Shown piece after piece: positions 27,514-34,770 of a stretch of DNA of 64,000 bases (its first letter is position 1; each line of letters begins with the position of its first letter). The notes beneath the pieces were generated by a model that was not told the DNA's origin, did no database searches, and saw only the letters and a program-made list of their open reading frames with translations. The position numbers and the translations under genes are program-made. This DNA is from Azoarcus sp. L1K30 (GTDB lineage: Bacteria > Pseudomonadota > Gammaproteobacteria > Burkholderiales > Rhodocyclaceae). The DNA lies in the NCBI RefSeq assembly GCF_018122735.1, contig NZ_JAGRRD010000001.1, positions 1,963,125-2,027,124 of the forward strand, in the 5' to 3' direction.

Positions 27514-27540
27514 CCGGGGCCGGCCACACGCCGGCCCCGG
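27514..27540. other. Perfect 11-bp hairpin between the DUF1302 and RND genes
   Basis: CCGGGGCCGGC (27514-27524) and GCCGGCCCCGG (27530-27540) pair perfectly around a 5-nt loop. There is no U-tract on either strand, so it is more likely an mRNA processing or stability element that sets the relative expression of flanking genes than a terminator. Confidence 0.6.
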
Positions 27541-27549
27541 CACTGCGCA

Positions 27550-29325
27550 TCAGAACGAGTAGGAAACGCTCGCGGAGATGAAGTCGCGGTCGCGCATCAG
27601 GTTGTTCGAGCCACCACCGTAGAAGTTCACCCACTGGATCGCACCCTTCCAGCTGTCGCGATAATTGGCGAACAGCGACAGGGTGAGGGCCTTGCGCCCT
27701 TCCACGAAAGGAATTGCGTTCGGGCTGGTGCCGCTGACATCGTGATACCAGTCGATCTGGGGCGTCAGCGTCACACCGGAGTCGAAGGCATTCGGATAGT
27801 TCAGCCCCATCTCGAACACATAGCCCCAGGACGTCTTGTCCGGCAGCGCGTAGTTGGGCAGGAAGTAAGGCACCCGTCCGCTGAGGTCGAGATTGGGATA
27901 GTGGGTGACCGCCGCCTCGGCCAGAATGAAGCCGTCACTCGCGCCGACGCTCTTGGCCAGGCCGCCCAGCGGGTCGTTGTGGGAGAAGGTGTAGAAGCCG
28001 GTCAGGTGGAGCTGGTATTTCTCCTCCTCGACATAGCCCGGATGGCTGCCGACGTCATACACGCTGTTCTTGTCGAAGGCGCCACCAAAGATCGAGCCGA
28101 AAGGCACCGTCGGGTCCACACCGACACTGTCATTGGGCCGGTAGGACAGTTCCGCGCCCACGGCAACATTGAACAGCTTGGTGTTGGCCGACACCGCGAA
28201 CAAATCCTTGTCTTCGCCATAGGCCACGAAGTAACCCGTCACCGCACCATCTGGCGTGCCGGTGAAACCGAGGAAGGGCAACTTGTCGTGATAGCGCTGG
28301 TAGGTGAACGCGAACTCGGTGTCGATCTGTTCGGCGTTATAGCGGAAGTTCACCCCGTACTGTCCGCTGTTGCGTGCCTCCTTGGTCCCCAGGTAGGGGA
28401 CTGCGGTGCCACTTGCAATCATGTCCGCATCGCTCAGCCCTGAGTGGTCGCCGCACGGACCCGCCAGACCGAAGTCGTTACAGATCGAAGTCGGCAGATA
28501 GGCCACGCGACGGCCCTTGCCGAGGACATCCGCAGCAGAGAAGAAGGTGCCCGAGGGGTCGAACTTGAAGCTGTTCCAGCCGTACTGGTAATACGCCTCC
28601 ATGCCAAGGTTGTCGGTCAGGCCGAACGAGCCCGACAGCATCGGTGCGGGTACGAAGATCTCCTTCAACTGCGTGCCCGGCACATGGAATTTCTGCAGGT
28701 CGATGGCGTTGATCTGGTTCACGCCGCCGAGGATGAAAATGTCCTCCCCCCAGGAAATGACCTGGTTGCCGAGCTTGATCTTGCCGTACTGGTCGCCGAT
28801 GGAAAAACTCTTCGCCACCCAGGCGTCGAGCAGGGTCACATCGCCCTCGGCCTCTCCGGCCACGCCGGTACGCCGGGTATCCTTGGCCTGGAAATCCTTG
28901 AACCAGGTAAAGCGCGCCAGCGCGCTCCAGCCTCCAGAGTATTTCAGGGACAGATCATGCGTGCCCTTGAGCGCCGCGGAGAAGACATCGCCCTTGTCGT
29001 AGTTCAGGTTGCCATCGTCGAAATTGGTGAAGTTGAAGTCGGCGTTGGCATAACCATTGGCCCCCTGCTTGCGCTGCAGCTCGTTGTTGGTGCCCACGTT
29101 GCAGCCACCGCTGTCATTGCCCAGGGTCGAACAGCCGGCCGACGAGGTGCGCGCACTCATGCCGAAGGACACGGTGCTGTCGAAGCTGCCGGAAAGGCCC
29201 TCCTCGGAGCCAAAGCGGAAAGCATGGCTGCTCGGCGCCCACAGGCTCGCGGCCACGGCGAGTGCGAGGGTGGAAGGCGCGAGGGCGAACGCCGCCCGAC
29301 GATGCGAAATCGTCTGTGTCTTCAT
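27550..29325 (-). CDS. DUF1302 family outer membrane protein
   Basis: 591 residues. A long Sec signal peptide ends near SSHAF. The mature protein is rich in alternating beta segments (FDSTVSFGMSARTSS, YRPNDSVGVDP and similar) and ends in a terminal aromatic strand (FISASVSYSF), the signature of an outer-membrane beta-barrel. DUF1302 proteins are regularly encoded next to DUF1329 and an RND transporter, as here. Substrate and mechanism are not established to my knowledge. A good AAGGAGA precedes the ATG. Gap to the DUF1329 gene is 27 nt. Confidence 0.88.
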   Translation of the reverse strand: MKTQTISHRRAAFALAPSTLALAVAASLWAPSSHAFRFGSEEGLSGSFDSTVSFGMSARTSSAGCSTLGNDSGGCNVGTNNELQRKQGANGYANADFNFTNFDDGNLNYDKGDVFSAALKGTHDLSLKYSGGWSALARFTWFKDFQAKDTRRTGVAGEAEGDVTLLDAWVAKSFSIGDQYGKIKLGNQVISWGEDIFILGGVNQINAIDLQKFHVPGTQLKEIFVPAPMLSGSFGLTDNLGMEAYYQYGWNSFKFDPSGTFFSAADVLGKGRRVAYLPTSICNDFGLAGPCGDHSGLSDADMIASGTAVPYLGTKEARNSGQYGVNFRYNAEQIDTEFAFTYQRYHDKLPFLGFTGTPDGAVTGYFVAYGEDKDLFAVSANTKLFNVAVGAELSYRPNDSVGVDPTVPFGSIFGGAFDKNSVYDVGSHPGYVEEEKYQLHLTGFYTFSHNDPLGGLAKSVGASDGFILAEAAVTHYPNLDLSGRVPYFLPNYALPDKTSWGYVFEMGLNYPNAFDSGVTLTPQIDWYHDVSGTSPNAIPFVEGRKALTLSLFANYRDSWKGAIQWVNFYGGGSNNLMRDRDFISASVSYSF

Positions 29326-29352
29326 GGAAATCTCCTTGATCCTGTGGTCGGG

Positions 29353-30732
29353 TCAGCGTTCGCCGCGGCGGCGCATCTGGTCGGGGCTGAAGGTCGCCTG
29401 GTTGACGCGACCATCCTTCGCGGCGGTCAGGTCGATGACCTCGCCTTCGGCGGTCCAGTTATCCACCACGTAACGGCGGGCAACGAGGTCGTACATCTGG
29501 GTCTCGTAGGTAATGCAGGCGCCGACATCGGGTGCGGCCCACAGACTCCCCTCCTGCACCCGCCACAGGTTGCCCTTGGCGTCGTACATGTCGACCTGCA
29601 ACAGCGCCCACGAATCCTCGTCGAAATGGAATACACGTTTGGCGAAGGAATGGCGCTTGTCAGCCTTCACCGTCGCCTCGACCACCCATACACGGTGCGG
29701 CTCATAGCGCATGAAGTCGCGATTGACGTAGTCCGGCCCGAGCATGTCCTTGAACTTGTTCTTCTTGTCGATCAGCTTGTAGGAGTTGTAAGGGACGAAC
29801 ATCTCCTTCTTGCCCACCAGCTTGTAGTCGTAACGGTCGAGTGCGCCGGTGAACACGTTGATCTGGTCGACGAAGTACAGGTTGTCGAAACCCGCAATCG
29901 GATTGTCATAGGCAAAGGTGGGAGAGCGGCGCACGCGGCGCTGCCCCGGGAAATAGATCCACGCATCCTGGGGCTTGTCGAGATAGGCATGGATCAGGTA
30001 GCCCTCGCCCGCCCGCGACGCCGGCGACAGAACCTCATACAGCAGCATCGATTCGATCCCGCCGACATCGGCGGGCCCGGTCACGGCAGGATCGTTGAAC
30101 GGATAGAGTTCGTAGGCCCACTGCTTGTTCTCGGTGTAGCCACCGTCCTTGTCGGGTAGCAGCGCGGAGATCTGTGCCCTGCGGCCCATGCCGGTATAGC
30201 GCAGCTTGTAGTTCCACATGGCTTCGGCGCCGTTCTTCGGGAAGGGGAAAGGGATACCTCCGCCCAGTACCTGTTCGAGCTGCCAGCCCTCGCCGCCGAG
30301 CTTGGCGGTCGTGCCATTCTTGCGCGTCTGCTGCGCAACGGTGTCTGGAACAGGGCAACTGCGCCGGCTGGGATAGACGTCCATGCGATACCCCGCATAG
30401 GTCTTGATCAGCGCGACCTGGCCCGCCGACAGCTTGTCCGCATACTTGTCCACATTCGAGGCATCGATCGAATACAGCGGCTTGTCGTCCTTGAACGGAT
30501 CGACGGTACCCGGCTTCCAGCCCGCTGGCGCCTTGCTCATGCCGCCGGTCCACGCCGGAATCGTTCCGTCTGCATTCTTGCCAGCCTCGGCACCGATCGG
30601 CGTCAGCGTTTTGCCCAGGCTCGCGAGTTCGGTTTCGCTCGCGGCCGGCCAGGCTGCGGAACTTGCCGTCAGGGCTGCAATGGCCAGCGCCATCAGTCCG
30701 GGGCGGCACAGGTTTCTTGTCGTTTTGTCCAT
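29353..30732 (-). CDS. DUF1329 family exported protein (LolA/LolB-like fold)
   Basis: 459 residues from the ATG at 30732. The signal peptide is RPGLMALAIAALTASSAAWP. Family blocks are visible, including LTPIGAEAGKNADGTIPAWTGG near the N-terminus and YLDKPQDAWIYFPGQRRVRRSP, then FHFDEDSWALLQVDMYD. The family has an outer-membrane lipoprotein-sorting (LolB-like) fold thought to hold hydrophobic ligands, which suggests a periplasmic carrier between the RND pump and the DUF1302 barrel. No lipobox is seen. It is 49 nt after the cytochrome c gene on the same strand. Confidence 0.88.
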   Translation of the reverse strand: MDKTTRNLCRPGLMALAIAALTASSAAWPAASETELASLGKTLTPIGAEAGKNADGTIPAWTGGMSKAPAGWKPGTVDPFKDDKPLYSIDASNVDKYADKLSAGQVALIKTYAGYRMDVYPSRRSCPVPDTVAQQTRKNGTTAKLGGEGWQLEQVLGGGIPFPFPKNGAEAMWNYKLRYTGMGRRAQISALLPDKDGGYTENKQWAYELYPFNDPAVTGPADVGGIESMLLYEVLSPASRAGEGYLIHAYLDKPQDAWIYFPGQRRVRRSPTFAYDNPIAGFDNLYFVDQINVFTGALDRYDYKLVGKKEMFVPYNSYKLIDKKNKFKDMLGPDYVNRDFMRYEPHRVWVVEATVKADKRHSFAKRVFHFDEDSWALLQVDMYDAKGNLWRVQEGSLWAAPDVGACITYETQMYDLVARRYVVDNWTAEGEVIDLTAAKDGRVNQATFSPDQMRRRGER

Positions 30733-30781
30733 TTCGGTCACGTCCTCTACAAGTGAATCAAAGAATGGGGCCCACACCGCA

Positions 30782-31246
30782 TCACTCGACGCGCACGCCG
30801 TGCGCAGCCAGCTTGTCGACGATGTCGCGCCGTGCCGCAGTCACGTTTGCCAGCGGGGCATTGCGCAGTCGTGTTACCTCTTCCTCGGTATAGGGTTCGA
30901 GTTCGGCCGGGAGGGTTTCGGCCGAAAATGCCTTCAGCATCCAGTTGAGCATGTTGGCGATGTCGGCATTGTTCAGTGCTGAGTTCGACGTGCCGGGCAC
31001 CTTCACCAGAAATGCGCGCCCCTCAGGAATACTGACGAAATGCCCCAGTTGCGACCGCATGCTCGGTACGCCCCCCCGCTTCGCACCGCTGCCGTCGGCC
31101 TGATGGCAGCCGGCACAGTTGAGGATGTACTGGTAGCGTGCCTTGCCCGCCTCGACTGCCTGCGCCGGGCGGTGCGAACCGAGCCCGGCAACGAGCGCCA
31201 AGACGATCAGGGTCCGCCCCCATCCAGCGACAGACAGTCCGTTCAT
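30782..31246 (-). CDS. Exported monohaem cytochrome c
   Basis: A 154-residue protein with a signal peptide (WGRTLIVLALVAGLGSHRPAQA) and one haem-binding motif CAGCH (residues 44-48). The likely axial methionine lies in the MLNWML region or nearby. It is encoded 8 nt after the amine dehydrogenase light chain, so it is the probable electron acceptor from the tryptophan-tryptophylquinone enzyme or part of its electron path. It has only one CxxCH and so is not a MauG-type dihaem enzyme. The start at 31246 was chosen because the signal peptide begins there. Confidence 0.88.
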   Translation of the reverse strand: MNGLSVAGWGRTLIVLALVAGLGSHRPAQAVEAGKARYQYILNCAGCHQADGSGAKRGGVPSMRSQLGHFVSIPEGRAFLVKVPGTSNSALNNADIANMLNWMLKAFSAETLPAELEPYTEEEVTRLRNAPLANVTAARRDIVDKLAAHGVRVE

Positions 31247-31254
31247 CTTCGGCC

Positions 31255-31791
31255 TCAGCTCTGCGAGTTCGCCAGGCCGACCACGGTCGCCAGCGTGCAG
31301 TGGAACATCGTCGAGTCGTTTGCCATGCACCAGTTGATGTCGTTGTGCAGGCCCATGCGATAACCCGGCATCTCGCGCTCGTTGGTATTGCAGAAACACC
31401 GCCCGCAAGCGGTCTTGCCGCAGCAGTCGTTGTAGCTGATGAGGTAATCCTTGCCGTCCTCGGGGTTATGGCAGGTACCGATCCACGACACCTTCGAGGC
31501 CTCGGTGCCGGGCGGACAGCTCGACGCGGTGCCGCCACAGCAGTTGCACAGGTAGCCGTCCTGCGCGCAGTAGCGCCAGTATTCGCAGTCCTGATCGGTT
31601 GGCAGCTTGCCCGCCGCCTTCTTGGACGCAGCGGCGCCAGCGGCTTGGGCCGTGCGGTCGAAGGGCAGCACTGGCAGCACGAAGGCCGAGCCGACCAGCA
31701 GTTTGCCGATACCGATCAGCGCACTGCGCCTCGACGCGCTTTGCGCCACCTTGCGCGACTTGCGCTCGAAGAATTCATCCAGCCATTTCAT
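31255..31791 (-). CDS. aauA: Amine dehydrogenase (aralkylamine/methylamine) light chain, TTQ-containing
   Basis: A 178-residue beta subunit of a tryptophan tryptophylquinone (TTQ) amine dehydrogenase. The cysteine-rich core CNCCGGT, CHNPEDGKDYLISYNDCCGK and CGRCFCN matches the family disulfide pattern. The TTQ pair should be Trp103 (VSWIGTC) and Trp154 (NDINWCMA), with catalytic Asp122. The long leader has a twin-arginine-like SRRSALIG, as known for these light chains. It oxidises a primary amine to aldehyde and ammonia in the periplasm. Methylamine versus aromatic amine is not decided by sequence; the aldehyde dehydrogenase downstream favours aralkylamines. Confidence 0.93.
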   Translation of the reverse strand: MKWLDEFFERKSRKVAQSASRRSALIGIGKLLVGSAFVLPVLPFDRTAQAAGAAASKKAAGKLPTDQDCEYWRYCAQDGYLCNCCGGTASSCPPGTEASKVSWIGTCHNPEDGKDYLISYNDCCGKTACGRCFCNTNEREMPGYRMGLHNDINWCMANDSTMFHCTLATVVGLANSQS

Positions 31792-31817
31792 CTTGTGTTT
31801 TCCTTGTCTCGTCGAAA

Positions 31818-32420
31818 TCAGGCATTGCCGGGCTGGTCGAGGTAGGCCTGCACCGACGCCACGCCCATCTCCTTGGCGGTGAAGAGGCTTTCGAGCTGCT
31901 CGCGCGAGTTCACCAGTCCCTTCGCAGCGACGCGGCCGTGTTCGTTGATGAGTACGGCATACGGGAGCTTGGCCACGCGATAGGCAATGCCCAGCTCACG
32001 CGACAGCACATAGGGAAAGTCCTGCAGACCGGCCTTGTCGTAGAAAGCGAGATGCTCGGGCTGCTCGCCGTCCGAGGTCAGCACGACGCGCATCCAGCTG
32101 CGCTCCGACTGGTTGGCAGAGCGCAGGATCGGCAGCAGCTTCTTGCACACCGGGCAAGTCGGTGACAGGAAGAAGAGCAAGGTGCTCTTGTCGCCGGGCA
32201 GGCCGAGCGAAACGCGCTCGCGGCTGCTGACCAGATGCGGCAGATCGAACACCGGTGCCGCTTCACCGACCTGCGGACCAGTGTCGAGCATCAACGCGCC
32301 CATTGGGGCGACGCGCTCGTAGAGCACGCCGATCTGGCGCGCGAGGGCAAACAGTCCGACCAGCGCGGCCAGCACGGCGATCCACAACAGGACATTCGAA
32401 ATCATCAAGGCTTCGTTCAT
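31818..32420 (-). CDS. mauD: Amine dehydrogenase accessory protein MauD
   Basis: A 200-residue membrane-anchored thioredoxin-like protein. One N-terminal TM helix (NVLLWIAVLAALVGLFALA) is followed by a periplasmic domain with the redox pair in LSPTCPVCKK. MauD is required for stable light chain, presumably for forming its six disulfides. The ATG at 32420 overlaps the mauE stop (ATGA), so the long upstream frame is not used. The gap to the light chain gene is 26 nt. Confidence 0.93.
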   Translation of the reverse strand: MNEALMISNVLLWIAVLAALVGLFALARQIGVLYERVAPMGALMLDTGPQVGEAAPVFDLPHLVSSRERVSLGLPGDKSTLLFFLSPTCPVCKKLLPILRSANQSERSWMRVVLTSDGEQPEHLAFYDKAGLQDFPYVLSRELGIAYRVAKLPYAVLINEHGRVAAKGLVNSREQLESLFTAKEMGVASVQAYLDQPGNA

Positions 32421-32968
32421 GATCCGCTCCTCATTTGGGCGAGATGGGGGTGATTGGCGAGCAGTTGATTGGCTGCCGCATAGAGGGTGAGCAGCATCAG
32501 GGTGCCGCCCGCGACGGAGAGGTAGTCGATCCATACCAGGCCGCGATCGCTGCCGGTCTGGGCGCCTGCAACGAGCAGGACAACGAGGACCGTGTTGCGT
32601 ACGACCAGCAGCCACGACAGCCGCGTGTGTCCTTCGGCACCGCCGCAACCACAGTCGATCTCGGTGTGGCCGCGGGCGACGTTGATTGCCACCCCGGCGG
32701 TCGCACAGCCGAGCACCAGCAAACCGAGCACGAGGCCGAATCCGCGGGACACATCGAACAGCAGGGCAACACCGGCCATGGCTTCCAGCACCGGAAAAAG
32801 GCGGGCGAACACGGGCACCAGCGTCTCGGGCAACAGCCGGTAGAGCTCGACCGACGCTTCGAAGACCGCCATGTCGCGCAGCTTCTGCCATGCCCCCACG
32901 ATCAGGATGACCGCCAGTGCTGCGCCACAGGCACGTGCCAGCACCGGGTCGATGGCAAGGGCGTCCAT
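32417..32968 (-). CDS. mauE: Amine dehydrogenase accessory membrane protein MauE
   Basis: A 183-residue polytopic protein with about four to five TM helices (CGAALAVILIVGAW, VLEAMAGVALLFDV, FGLVLGLLVLGCATAGVAI, LVVRNTVLVVLLVAG). A periplasm-side DCGCGG cysteine motif follows helix 3, as in MauE proteins. It works with MauD in light-chain maturation, presumably in thiol redox transfer. Its start overlaps the heavy-chain stop by one base (TGATG) and its stop overlaps mauD by four, so the genes are translationally coupled. Confidence 0.92.
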   Translation of the reverse strand: MDALAIDPVLARACGAALAVILIVGAWQKLRDMAVFEASVELYRLLPETLVPVFARLFPVLEAMAGVALLFDVSRGFGLVLGLLVLGCATAGVAINVARGHTEIDCGCGGAEGHTRLSWLLVVRNTVLVVLLVAGAQTGSDRGLVWIDYLSVAGGTLMLLTLYAAANQLLANHPHLAQMRSGS

Positions 32969-34122
32969 CAGTGCAGCTCCATCAGTGAAGGCGTCTCACC
33001 AACGCCTTCCATGCGCTTGACCAGCTTGAGCGCCGCGCTCGCGTCATAGGCCGCGATCCCGCCCTTGACACCGTCGTAGGCGAAAAGCCTCGGCTTGTCA
33101 CCCTTGCTTACCGCGAGCGCGATTGCGTTGCTGCCAGGCGCACGGGTCACACGCTTCTGCGTCTTGAGGTCGAAACCCCAGATTTCCTTGGCCGGGGTCT
33201 TGTGGCTGCCGACCTTCGCGCCATCGTGCATGCCGACGAAGACGCGACCGCTGGCGTTGTGCTGCGCCAGCAGCTGATAGCCCCCGGGACGCCAACCGGC
33301 TTTGCGCTCGGCCGCCGTCAGCAGCGACCACTTTGGTTCGAAGTTCGCCACCGGGCCACCCAGGTGCGCGGTATACAGATCCCCGCCATAGGACACGAAA
33401 CGGTAGGTATCTCCGTCCTGCTCGCCATGGATGAAGATAGGATCGACATCGGGATCGAAGAACTTTGCACTGCGTTGCTGATCGACGGCCTGTCCGGCAC
33501 CATCGAGCGTCACCGTGAGCATGGTGCCGTCACCACAGATGGTGGAAAAGCGGTTCGATACCGACCCGGCCGGCAACAGTATCCAGCAGCCGGGCAGATC
33601 GATCTGGGAAGCGACCTTCTTCGCTTGCAGATCGAGCACGGTGACCGAGATGGCCGGCGTCGCGTTCAGCACGTAGAGCCAGCGTCCGTCGGCCGAGGTC
33701 CGGATCGTGCCTTTGTAATGCAGCGACTGCGCATGAATGGGCGGAATGACGATCTCGCCCGTCTTGGTCAGGGTGCGGGCATCGTGGATATCCACCGTAT
33801 CGGTCCGATCCCCCGACGACAGACGCGAGTAATAGGTCGTCGCCACGTAAATCTCATTGCGATCGGGCGACAGGACGGCCTGCCCCGCGTAGGCCGTCGA
33901 GATCACGCCGAGATACTTCATGCTGTCGCCGTCGAGCACATGCAAGCGGCCGTCGACGATATGGCCGATGGCAACGTCGGACAGATAGATGCGATAGGGA
34001 TTGGGTGGCGCAAGCTTCTCCACCGAGGGAATTTCCACGGCCAGCTCGGCGTTCGCGGATGTGCCCGACAGGGCAATCAGCAATGCAGCCGCGCAGGTCT
34101 TCAGGGCGCGATATCGAACCAC
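32968..34122 (-). CDS. aauB: Amine dehydrogenase (aralkylamine/methylamine) heavy chain
   Basis: A 384-residue alpha subunit of the TTQ amine dehydrogenase. It has a signal peptide (MVRYRALKTCAAALLIALSG, cleavage near ANA) and a seven-bladed propeller. Family blocks are IYLSDVAIGHIVDGRLHVLDGD, VLSPDRNEIYVATTYYSR, and DGRWLYVLNATPAISVTV. I chose the GTG start at 34122, preceded by AAGGAG at 7-nt spacing. It is the first gene of the operon, whose order heavy-E-D-light is that of known aromatic amine dehydrogenase (aauBEDA) and mau loci. A perfect FNR-type box is 124 nt upstream. Confidence 0.93.
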   Translation of the reverse strand: MVRYRALKTCAAALLIALSGTSANAELAVEIPSVEKLAPPNPYRIYLSDVAIGHIVDGRLHVLDGDSMKYLGVISTAYAGQAVLSPDRNEIYVATTYYSRLSSGDRTDTVDIHDARTLTKTGEIVIPPIHAQSLHYKGTIRTSADGRWLYVLNATPAISVTVLDLQAKKVASQIDLPGCWILLPAGSVSNRFSTICGDGTMLTVTLDGAGQAVDQQRSAKFFDPDVDPIFIHGEQDGDTYRFVSYGGDLYTAHLGGPVANFEPKWSLLTAAERKAGWRPGGYQLLAQHNASGRVFVGMHDGAKVGSHKTPAKEIWGFDLKTQKRVTRAPGSNAIALAVSKGDKPRLFAYDGVKGGIAAYDASAALKLVKRMEGVGETPSLMELH

Positions 34123-34245
34123 GACTGAGCTCCTTGCAACCCGGCGCGCCCCGCCCGCAAAGGTCGCTGCGGGACGAACCGGCGTTTGTCTTGTTGACCG
34201 TCAGACCGACACGACCTGACGAACCCTTTTCATCTCCGTCCCCAT

Positions 34246-34259
34246 TTGATCCAGATCAA
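34246..34259. promoter_or_regulatory. FNR/ANR/DNR-type box upstream of the amine dehydrogenase operon
   Basis: TTGATCCAGATCAA is a perfect match to the TTGAT-N4-ATCAA consensus. It is centred about 130 nt upstream of the heavy-chain GTG. If the factor activates from -41.5, transcription would start near 34211 and leave a leader of about 90 nt. I found no second perfect box when reading the window. Confidence 0.7.
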
Positions 34260-34714
34260 AAGAAACGGGTTGAACGGATTCTGGGTCGAGGCAGACGCAA
34301 CCCGGTAACCCAAATCGGCAAGACGAAAATCGGGACAGAAGAACCTGATCGCAGCACCAAAGTAATAATGCGGCGCACCAAAACGGCGCACCTCGTCGCG
34401 CTTGCCGGGACAGCAAAGAAAGGAGTTTTCAAGCGTGGAACTTAGGTTTAGTCTTAAAGAAGCTGGATTTATAAAACGATAAAAATCCGAGTTTTTTCTT
34501 CGGGTGAGAGAGACAGACGATGGAGACTCATGCACTTGCCGCTCGCGCAGGACTTGGCGTGGGCGCAGCGATGCCGCGACCACTGGCATTCAGGGCCCCA
34601 TACGGCCGCGATGCCGTCAGCCGGACAGCGCGCAAGCCACACCGGCGTGGGCGGGCGGGGCAGTCGCTCACTCCTGTCCGCGCGACGCGTGTATTCATAG
34701 TGGCCTCACCTCCC
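34260..34714. other. Intergenic region without a convincing gene
   Basis: About 455 nt separate the FNR box from the promoter of the AraC gene. Open frames here (for example 34230-34589 minus, 34520-34774 plus) have no recognisable protein features. The part around 34440-34500 is unusually AT-rich for this window and contains GGATTT and AAATCC arms followed by a T-run, a weak possible hairpin-terminator on the plus strand. An unannotated small RNA or long leader could be here; I see no direct proof. Confidence 0.4.
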
Positions 34715-34729
34715 TGGCACGATCACTGC
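34715..34729 (+). promoter_or_regulatory. Sigma-54-like (-24/-12) promoter of the araC-family gene
   Basis: TGGCACGATCACTGC matches TGGCACG-N4-TTGC with one mismatch and correct GG/GC spacing. Transcription would start near 34741, giving a leader of about 30 nt to the ATG at 34771. No sigma-54 enhancer-binding protein is encoded in this window. Confidence 0.45.
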
Positions 34730-34770
34730 TTTGGTAAGCGGTCCAACAGATGCGACGGAGTGTCAGGTTC

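Noticed and set aside
32421-32891. N-terminal extension of mauD by about 157 codons
   Set aside because: It is a shifted-frame reading of mauE. The ATG at 32420, overlapping the mauE stop, gives the normal membrane anchor.
34230-34589. 119-codon minus-strand frame between the amine dehydrogenase and araC genes
   Set aside because: No family features or hydrophobic pattern, no convincing ribosome binding site, and it overlaps the FNR-type box and AT-rich regulatory DNA.
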